Shown piece after piece: positions 56,422 to 64,000 of a DNA stretch of 64,000 nt. This DNA is from Limnanthes douglasii subsp. nivea (taxonomy: Eukaryota; Streptophyta; Magnoliopsida; Brassicales; Limnanthaceae). Numbering within the stretch: position 1 is the first letter of the stretch; each line of letters begins with the position of its first letter. The DNA lies in NCBI GenBank assembly GCA_036936605.1, contig JAUPFV010000001.1, positions 154,537,187 to 154,601,186 on the forward strand, written 5' to 3'. The notes beneath the pieces are model-generated. The model made no database searches. It saw only the letters and a program-made list of their open reading frames with translations, and had not been told where the DNA came from. A program made the translations under genes and the position numbers.

Positions 56422-56869
56422 TAATTAATAGAGAAGAGTTTCAATAAATACCTACTCAACTACCGAATTACCAACTAGTACCCAAAATAAGGATGGTGAT
56501 AATTGGTACTTCCATTTGATAATTGAACAAAAATACGTCCATTATATATACCCGCTAGTGCCTTCACCTAAGAGTTGTTTGAAAAACTAACCCGAGAGTT
56601 TTTTGCAACTCTCTCGATTTCGTGAGAGTTGTTTGCAACTCTCTCGATTTCCTGAGAGTTGTTAGTGGTGATTTTTTTATTTTAAAAAAATAATAAAAAA
56701 AAAATCATCAATGGATCTAGTTTTGTCCATTTTTAAAAACAAAGGCGATGGTACTAAATGGTAATTAAATAGTTGAAATAGGTATTAAGAGGTAATAGAA
56801 AAAACTTGGATATTAGATGACAATATAATAGTTGAGTGGGTACTTTAGGTGCAATTTCCATAATTAATA
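56422..56869. mobile_element. Small MULE-like MITE with 9-bp target duplication
   Basis: The body 56431-56860 is flanked by TAATTAATA on both sides (56422-56430, 56861-56869). Termini: left GAGAAGAGTTTCAATAAATA then CCTACTCAACTA; right, in reverse, TGGAAATTGCACCTAAAGTA then CCCACTCAACTA. The inner 12 bases agree well and the outer part only partly. A 9-bp duplication is the hallmark of Mutator-like elements. The core holds GAGAGTTGTTTGCAACTCTC twice (a perfect palindrome), followed by TCGATTTC, the same motif that fills the 3.4-kb relative at 24.6 kb. Confidence 0.8.
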
Positions 56870-57485
56870 ATTATAGTTTTGTTAATTTATCATTTATAAA
56901 ATCAATATTTGTTTGTTAATCTTAAAAATAGGAAAGTATTAAATATTTATGACTAATTAGATATTATAGTATTTACTTCTATGTTAGAATATATAAAATC
57001 ATAATTTTCAAAATTTATTTTATAGTAGTTTATATATTTATGGTTCAATTAACAACAATAATATGAAAATAGTTTAGTTTATAATCATAGGTTATTTGTC
57101 ATTAATGTTGTTGAGGTACATTACAACACCAAAAAAGGCGAAGTTAGATATGTTGTTATTATAATATGAAAATAGTTTATATTATAGGTTATTTTTCTTC
57201 AATGTTGTTACAACACCGAAGAAGGTGAAGTCGGTCTAGAGACTCGGCCAAAGTATGCGGTTATTTACGACTCTTTTTCAAAGTATGTGGTTCTTTGTGA
57301 CTCTTTTCCAGCGATAGGAACATGTTAAAATTAATATATTTTTTTAGAATGTATTATTAAATATATAGATCTAAATATTTAACATTACAGGTTGTAATAT
57401 TTAGTAAATCTAGAATATTAAGTACGATATAAAATAACAACAATTATTTTTAATAGAAGTGTTATTCAATCTTACCAATCAACAC
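56870..57485. other. AT-rich stretch with a duplicated GTTATT block
   Basis: AATATGAAAATAGTTTAxxTTATAxxxxTAGGTTATTTxTCxTxAATGTTGTT occurs at about 57060 and 57168, each followed by ACAACACCxAAxAAGGxGAAGT (an approximately 108-bp imperfect duplication). No gene supported. Confidence 0.45.
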
Positions 57486-57489
57486 AAAT

Positions 57490-58113
57490 CACCTACGGAA
57501 AACCTTACAGGTTTGTTGTTGGTGTTGAACTTGTTGTTGCTGCTGTTGTCGTCGTTGTCTGTCGATCTCCTGTTTGATACAAATTCCAAAATAAAAAGGT
57601 GGAAGGGTTAGGCATACTATAATCATAGTTGCGAACGATTCACACGCTGATCTGATATTTGTTTGGTCCATCTCAAACAATCGCAGCTCAGCATGCGAAT
57701 TGTAAAATAACCAACCAACTAGAGTAAAACACAATTCGCAATATATGATGCGAATTGTTTGGACAGGACTACACAATAGTCCTGATATTTGTTTGATATC
57801 ATCATATCATGTGATGCATTGTTTTGAATACGTATTCAACTGAAAAACCCCACTGACTGTTTTAAATAGATACACTGACTTTGTTTGAATATTTATACAA
57901 CAGTAAATATTATTATAGAAACAATTTCATCACAACAAATAAATAAGATATTTTGAATCTTAGTGAACTTTTGATCCACTTACATCTTCTAGGCTGTCTG
58001 GTTCTGCCACTTCTTTCCCACGATCTTCTATCTCTTTTGCCCTGTGAAGTACGAGTTGTTGGTCATTCAGAGGAGACTTGTGTCTTTCTTTCTCCGTCTG
58101 TGTCTCCATAGTG
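57490..58113 (-). CDS. Possible two-exon hypothetical gene
   Basis: On -, ATG at about 58110 opens METQTEKERHKSPLNDQQLV then LHRAKEIEDRGKEVAEPDSL and ED, followed by a good donor (GAAGATGTAAGTGG, near 57985). A matching acceptor (GTATCAAACAG, near 57571) leads into EIDRQRRQQQQQQVQHQQQT and CKVFRR, stop at about 57489. The intervening DNA contains GCGAATTGTTTGG words like those of the MULE-like core at 25.2 kb. I do not recognise the protein. Polar, Gln-rich end; could equally be a fragment. Confidence 0.25.
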
Positions 58114-58470
58114 TCCACAATTAATTATGTTTGTGGATTTTTTTTTATATTTTATATTTTACAAATAAATTTTTATAATTCATTTAAATTTTTATATTAA
58201 AACAGAAATAGACATTTGTAATTATTTTTTAATTTATATGTATTTTTTATTCGTATAACTTCCGTAATATTGTTTACTCAAACATATGGAATGTTTTATA
58301 GTTTTTTAACCACCGCGGCTAGGCGCGGCTATTTCTATAGTAATTAGCTAAAACAGAAGATTTTGGCTAACCTTTTGGTTTTATATATTAGCAAACATTC
58401 AATTCATCATTACTTACACTTATTTACACTTCCAATACTTTTGATTTACATCTCTTTCACCGTTGAAATA
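58114..58470. other. AT-rich spacer
   Basis: No gene supported. ACCGCGGCTAGGCGCGGCTA near 58312 is a short GC-rich direct repeat that stands out from the surroundings. Confidence 0.4.
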
Positions 58471-58496
58471 TGATTTAATTAGATCAATAGTTATAG

Positions 58497-58558
<62 letters not shown>

Positions 58559-58590
58559 ATTAGATCAATAGTTATAGATTATATATATCT
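58471..58590. repeat. (TA)n microsatellite inside a duplicated unit
   Basis: ATTTAATTAGATCAATAGTT followed by ATAGATTATATATAT occurs on both sides of about 27 TA units (starts about 58470 and 58555). Confidence 0.9.
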
Positions 58591-58942
58591 ATCTCATTAT
58601 TTGATTGAAAATATTTTTTCGCCTTGCAAGTATTCTATCTATCTATTTTATTTTTATTCATGATAAAATTATATCGTTTATATTGTTTTTATATTATAAT
58701 TTTGTTATAATATATCAAGGTGAAAAGACAGAATCGATCGACCAGACCAATATAAAATAGTTTGCTTAGTTTCTAAAAAATAAAATTCGATTCCAATTTT
58801 TATTTTTTAAATCAAGTTAAATTCGATCGTATTTTGATTTGCCGCGACCGGATTCAAAACATATGTATTATATTGGTTTTGTACCACGTCCATTGCCAAT
58901 AGCAGGTTTCCAAAACTGGTCACAGAGGCGATTTAAAGTTTA

Positions 58943-59189
58943 CTCCTCTGTCTCATAATATTAGTCGTTTAAGGTTTCTTCACCAATATTAAGAAAAATA
59001 ATAATAACTTTGAAAGAATAAAAGAAAATAAATTTGATTGGTGGAGTTAATAACTTAAGCAAAAAGTTAACTATTTTATTGGTTGAAAGTGGAATACATG
59101 TAATAATATTGCATTGGAAAACGAGAACGACATTTATTATGAGACAAAAAATCTCTTCTAGAAAGACACATATTATGAGACAGAGGGAG
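58943..59189. mobile_element. Stowaway-like MITE
   Basis: 247 bp with terminal inverted repeats CTCCTCTGTCTCATAATATt and (reverse of right end) CTCCCTCTGTCTCATAATAT, flanked by TA on both sides (58941-58942, 59190-59191). CTCCCTCxGT termini and a TA target are the mark of Stowaway elements (Tc1/mariner superfamily). Non-coding; the 127-codon - frame crossing it is not a gene. Confidence 0.92.
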
Positions 59190-59212
59190 TAATATTTAGT
59201 CTCTATATATAT

Positions 59213-59560
59213 TTTCAATTGATTTGTTATAAGATTAGAAAGTGATAAAAGATGAGTCTCACTTCTAGTTTTTGAATCTAAAGGAATAACTTTGAAATCG
59301 CGGTTTATTTTTAGCAGGGAATCTTCAAATTTTATGAAAACCAAATTGTGTTTTAATAAATAATTATAACCTAGACAATTTGTTTCTTAATTGATTTTTT
59401 ATAAGATTAGAAAGTAATAAAAGAAGAGTTTCACTTTTACTATTTGAAAAGAATTTAAAGAGCTAACTTTTAAATCATGGTTTATTTTTAATAGGGATCT
59501 TTAAATTTTATAAGAACAAAATGGTGTTTCAATAAATAATTACCACATGTGACCGAATTC
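59213..59560. repeat. Imperfect 175-bp tandem duplication
   Basis: CAATTGATTTGTTATAAGAT then TAGAAAGTGATAAAAGATGA at about 59216 recurs as TAATTGATTTTTTATAAGAT then TAGAAAGTAATAAAAGAAGA at about 59388. It continues through TTTATTTTTAxxAGGGA and AATAAATAATTA in both copies. Confidence 0.8.
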
Positions 59561-60020
59561 AAAACATATTTAGTACTGTTTGAAATTTCTAATTTACATA
59601 AAAAACAAAAACTACTAGTCTATTATAATTGGACCTAATAAGCAATAATCCTAGACACCCATTCTTTCTCTACAATGATGGTGGGTAGAGGAAGAAAGCA
59701 GTACTCTCCATAATAAACTTTATTGACTGATCATTATCATAAGTTGTCTTATATAATTATAGGTTTCTTTTCTTCAATGTATTTTTTGTTAGCTTTTTTC
59801 TATAATTTTTATTGTGATGATGTACCTAATTATTTATATCATTGGTTATTAGAAAAGAGTACTCTGACAGCCAAGATCTAATTTTCAAGTTCTGATATTC
59901 AAATTTCAGATCTGAAAGTCTAGTCGATATAAATTGCTTCATCTTCGTACTCTCCTAAGGGACTATAAAAGACAAACATAAAAGCATTGAAACACAAGAG
60001 CCACACATATATACTATATA
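59561..60020. other. Intergenic stretch
   Basis: No gene supported. Confidence 0.4.
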
Positions 60021-60027
60021 AAAATTA

Positions 60028-60330
60028 TTTATTTATAATATAATTCATAAATAAAAATATTTGTTATTCTTTTATAAATTTAATATCAATGAAAATTTTA
60101 TTAGTTTTTTTTATAAATTTCGTTTCGATTATATAACATATAATTTATATCATACGTTATTTAATGATATAATATATAGATTACATAAAAAGTATTCATT
60201 TATTTATAATATAATTCATAAATAAAAATAAATGTTATTTTTTTATGAATTTAATATCAATATAAATTAATTTTCATAAATAAAGATATATGTTATTTTT
60301 TATCAATTTATTATTAATATAAATTGATGT
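60028..60330. repeat. AT-rich repeats
   Basis: ATTTATTTATAATATAATTC then ATAAATAAAAATA, followed by TxTGTTATT and ATxAATTTAATATCAAT, occurs at about 60026 and 60197; shorter echoes follow at about 60268. Confidence 0.7.
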
Positions 60331-60689
60331 TAGATACCGACAAAAAATGTTACAGTTATTTTTAAAATAAAAAAAAATGAAATTGCTGAACATATTTAGC
60401 GATTATTTAGAACAATATAAAAAAATGCACAAACTATTACTATTTTTTAGACCCAAACTATATCCAAATCAAAACATATACTTTTAAAAAACTTCTTTTA
60501 AAATTTATATTTTAAACATAATTTATGCAAAACGTTTTTTTATAAACAAAAAAGTTTGACCTTTTTTAAAATAAAAAAATTCGACCTTTTTTAAAATAAA
60601 AAATCTAAATCATATATGGATTTTTATTTTTTAGTTTTAAAATATATTAATATTATTAATATTTTCTGATAGCAACAAAGAAAATTTGG

Positions 60690-61560
60690 AAATTTAACCT
60701 ATATTGAGGAACAAACGACCTCGACTGGTCCTAAAACACCAATTGCGCAGACTGTTTTTGCGGCCTAGTGATTTTGTATTCTGGTAGTCTATAAAATTTT
60801 AGAGATTTCAAAAATACAAAATCACCGAGCTTCGAAACAGGTACTTGCACAAAAATATGTCAATAACACTAGAAACACAACTAATTATACAATAAAAAGG
60901 ACCACCATTATAAGGCAACAACTAATCCGTATAAAGGACTCCCCGAGATGATTTGTACATCAAGTTATCAGCCACCATAAGCACGGATTGTCGATGTAAC
61001 CAATGATTATATAATTTTGAAGACTAGAAAAATACTAGATCAATGGTCTCTGTCACAATTTGTGCAATTATAAGATTTAGGAAACAAAGTCCAAGTGGGC
61101 CTTTCCGGCAATATAGATATATACTATTGGTAAACCCTTTAGTCACTTCTAAAATATGTAATGAGTAACCTATATTGAAGTAGTAGCCACCTTGACTTGT
61201 CCTAAAATAGAAATTGAACAAGCCTTTACATGTTAGTCGACATAATTGTTGCAAACTTTGTTGTTTATACACAAACGGATCCGACCATCGAAACAGATTA
61301 AGTTGGTTAAAATTACTTCAAATTTAGCTCGTGTTTTTTGTTGGAAAATTGAAAAACATTTCCTAATGAAATCACCATGTTTGCACTTTAATTATAAAAT
61401 GTCTTATAAATAAATTATATCATGTTTTATAAAAAAAATTATACCCTGTTTCGCACACTGTATTCTCGAAAAACTCGGTTGGGATTAGAAAAACTCATTC
61501 GAACAAACGAGCGATATAAAGTTATAACATCTCAAAGTTTTCAATACATATTATACGTAT
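60690..61560. repeat. Diverged repeated block, non-coding
   Basis: TAACCTATATTGAxGxAxxAxxxxCCTxGACTxGTCCTAAAA occurs at about 60698 and 61168. A GTGGGCCTTTCCGGC word near 61097 resembles GTGGGCCTTCGGGCG near 61651. Probably pieces of one old repeat; no coding sense. Confidence 0.4.
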
Positions 61561-61799
61561 TTGCAAAACACCAAGATTTTGTTAGGGATAAGTAAAGAAT
61601 ATATCTATATTAGTATGAATCTTTTTGGAAGTGGACCACAAGAAAACCCGTGTGGGCCTTCGGGCGCCAAAACAGACAATATCATACTAGTGTTGAGATT
61701 GGATTGTTCATACTTATATACGGAGACAGAATATACGATACCCATATTCGCAACAAATTTAACATGTCATGTTTCACAATTCAATATTGCACAACTAAC

Positions 61800-61995
61800 C
61801 ATATTTCACAACTTAACTACATTATACGTCACAAGTTAAATACACCATATTCGTAACTTAATTATATAATTTTTTATAAGTTAATTGTATCATTTTTTGT
61901 AACTTAATTATACAATATTTCATAAATTTATTACACAATGTTTTACAACTTAATCACACCAAGTTTTGCCAATTAATTATACCATGTTTCACAAA
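61800..61995. repeat. Degenerate 30-bp tandem repeats
   Basis: Units of the type ACTTAATTATACCATxTTTTACA recur about seven times, with related words at 61370-61450. A/T-rich and strongly diverged. Confidence 0.6.
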
Positions 61996-62470
61996 GAAAC
62001 AAATTTCAAATGAATAAAGTTAGTGAAAAATTGTAAGATATGTATTTTTTGTTACATCACGAATAACAAAGCTTATAGGTTGTTAGGCTTGGAGTCTATT
62101 GTAGTGACTAAATATGAAAAACATAATTTTTTAGTCCGAGTGATGATGATAAAACTCATACCATTACGGAAAACCATGAAAAAACTCTATAATAAGAAAT
62201 TTTGATTCTAGAGCGACTTTGTGAGCTTTGTAGGAGGCATAATTAAAAAAACATAAAGATCTATAATCCAACTAGATTCACATATGATTTTATTCTACTT
62301 AGTTAGGAAATTTATAAAAAAATTACTCATAATCTATAAAATATGTCCCAAATCTTATAAAGTTGTGTAGAGTTGTGGTCATTATATGATATGAAACAAA
62401 CACTAAGAAATACCATACAACAATTAACCATATCATAGTATACGATGAGTTTAGGGATAATACAACATAT
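61996..62470. other. AT-rich spacer
   Basis: No gene supported. Confidence 0.4.
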
Positions 62471-62474
62471 AGGT

Positions 62475-63095
62475 GTTTGCATATCATAAATTACGGTGAT
62501 ATGATGGTTATAGTATGTCTATACGTAGATGGTCTACTTATATTACATAATGACATAAGAAATATAATTGAACGCTAAAACGAAAGATCCCGATAAAGTG
62601 TTCACTATTTTTAGAGTAAAGATTTAAAGAAAAGTGAGGGTTTTGTCCTAGATAAATCTCACTTCATTGAAAATATACTTGATAAATTTAAATGTTTAAA
62701 ATTTAAAGAATCACATATGTTTTTGGATCCAATTTGGAACTAGGAAATAATGTAGGAGGAGCTAGACTCATTTGGAATATGTTAGTTCTATCGGAAGTCT
62801 CATGCAAGAGACTTTATGTATTAAGACAAACAATTATTTAATTAAATCAATTTACTAGTAATCTAAATACAGAATATTGGAAATTTTATAAGGGTTCTTG
62901 GTTACTTAAAAAAGACAAAAAAATATATACCTTTAATATTCTAGTTTGTGTAGTGTACTTGGAGGATATAAATATGTATGTTGGATTACTAGCCAAACCG
63001 ATAACAAATAAACTACGAGATGAATGTTTACTTTTACAGAATGGATTGTTTATTGGGTTTCAAAGATATAAAATTTCCTTTAACTATATAGTATG
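62475..63095 (+). pseudogene. Old copia RT / RNase H remnant
   Basis: In shifting + frames: MMVIVCLYVDGLLILHNDIR (YVDD box mutated to YVDG, about 62502-62560), SHFIENILDKFKCLKF (about 62660-62705), QFTSNLNTEYWKFYKG then WLLKKDKK (the SRFxxNPxxxHWxAxxRxLRYLKxT block, about 62848-62920), and WITSQTDNK...MFTFTEWIVYWVSKI (RNase H, about 62975-63070). The order fits copia RT-RNase H. No LTR was found. Confidence 0.75.
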
Positions 63096-63279
63096 AATTC
63101 ATAAATTTGGTTATAACTAGATAGAGATCTGAATGGTTGAAAGACTTATTGTTGGACCTTTCATTTCAAAGCATAAAAGAACAATATAAATTTATGTTAT
63201 TATCAACAATATTGGTAGAGTTTAAACTGCGATATGCAGTAAGAAGTATAGACATATACATCATAGGTATGAGTACGTT

Positions 63280-64000
63280 AAAACAAATTATATGTTTCGC
63301 CTTCTCTTTTTCCTGACATAGTTGTGATAGATGTTGTGTTGTGGTCTCCATCTTTAATCCATTCAGTGCAGGTTTTCTGCTACCAATAAGACTTCTTTTG
63401 AGCAAGGGCTTGCAAGAGCATATCGTTAGCTTTAGAAAGATTATTATTATTCTCATTATTTTGATTTTGAAGCAGTTTCAGTTCCATGTCTTTCACCATT
63501 TATTCAGCCCCAATCATTTTATCAAAGATGTTCCAAAACACTTTAATATTCCAGCTTTTAAGAACATCTTTTAGTCTTTTAAGTTTATTACAGAATATGT
63601 GGATATGATTGCCCTACATTTTTAGCTTCCAATTAACTTCAACAATAGGTAGGAATTAGTATTTCAAGTCCACATATTTAAGAATTTAAAACTAGATATA
63701 GATTGATATTTATCAATGAAAATAGAAACATATAGGGGAGTATGGTGGGAGCAACATTTGGCTAAGTGTTTGTCTCTAGTGTTGTTGAAAAATTCAACCA
63801 AGGAAATGTTAAACAAAGCACGATCCATGCGCTTCCACTTAGATTTATTGCTCTATGTGAACTTAGTACCAGCACAACATACATCTTCCAAAAGCTAGTG
63901 ACTAATAGTCTAATTTAAATCATCAACACTATTATGACAATAGGTTGTACATCCAATTTACTCGTTAGTAGAAATAATTGTGTTAAAATCCCCAACGATG
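63280..64000 (-). pseudogene. LINE ORF2 fragment, antisense, running off the window
   Basis: On -, from the window end: IVGDFNTIISTNE, KWKRMDRALFN, FKFLNMWT, LKDxKMFLKAGILKCFG (endonuclease C-terminal region), then MVKDMELKLLQNQNNENNNN, LLQALAQKKSYW, stop, QKTCTEWIKDGDHNT. The last block matches the KSRxQWxKDGDxNTKFFH motif before LINE RT domains. Similar to 50800-51490 of the LINE at 47.9 kb but clearly a different, more decayed copy. The RT itself is absent, so the element is cut at about 63280. Confidence 0.8.

Overview
The window is nuclear DNA of a flowering plant, most likely a eudicot. It is AT-rich and intron-bearing, and it holds plant LTR retrotransposons, an L1-type LINE with a C-terminal RNase H, a tRNA-derived SINE, MULE-like and Stowaway-like DNA elements, and a broken copy of an organellar isoleucyl-tRNA synthetase gene. 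I see no intact host gene. It reads as a transposon graveyard holding a few young insertions.

Layout. (1) 344-21255: an old Ty3/gypsy element on + (5' LTR end, PBS, gag, protease, RT, integrase, antisense extra ORF, 3' LTR). A second gypsy element on - (4386-16600, two 382-bp LTRs) sits inside its integrase. The inner element also carries an extra ORF antisense to its pol genes, and its RT is interrupted by a 2.5-kb insert (about 10148-12668) holding fused fragments of two host genes, a PDR-type ABCG transporter and an INT1-like inositol transporter. (2) 21256-24600: AT-rich spacer, a hairpin array and a SINE. (3) 24644-28042: a non-autonomous MULE-like element filled with 24-26-bp repeats. 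(4) 28457-38775: an OVA2-like IleRS pseudogene, with a young 4.77-kb copia element inside one exon. (5) 38776-47850: AT-rich DNA, a CCGAAC-rich repeat, a solo copy of the first gypsy LTR, a pyrimidine tract, a second large MULE-like relative with an open 39/45-bp repeat array, and a SINE fragment. (6) 47872-55598: a full-length LINE with a 19-bp target-site duplication, an ORF1/ORF2 ATGA overlap and an internal 732-bp duplication of its RT. (7) 55600-64000: a 430-bp MULE-like copy with a 9-bp duplication, a Stowaway-like MITE, microsatellites, local duplications, a decayed copia RT/RNase H and the edge of an antisense LINE.

The parts worth a second look are the family of elements with two distinct termini and a satellite-like core (24.6, 44.3 and 56.4 kb), the ABCG/INT1 chimeric capture, the copia insertion splitting an IleRS exon, and the coding layout and patchwork duplication of the LINE. 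Motif reading was done by eye. Family names rest on recognised motifs; no database search was run.
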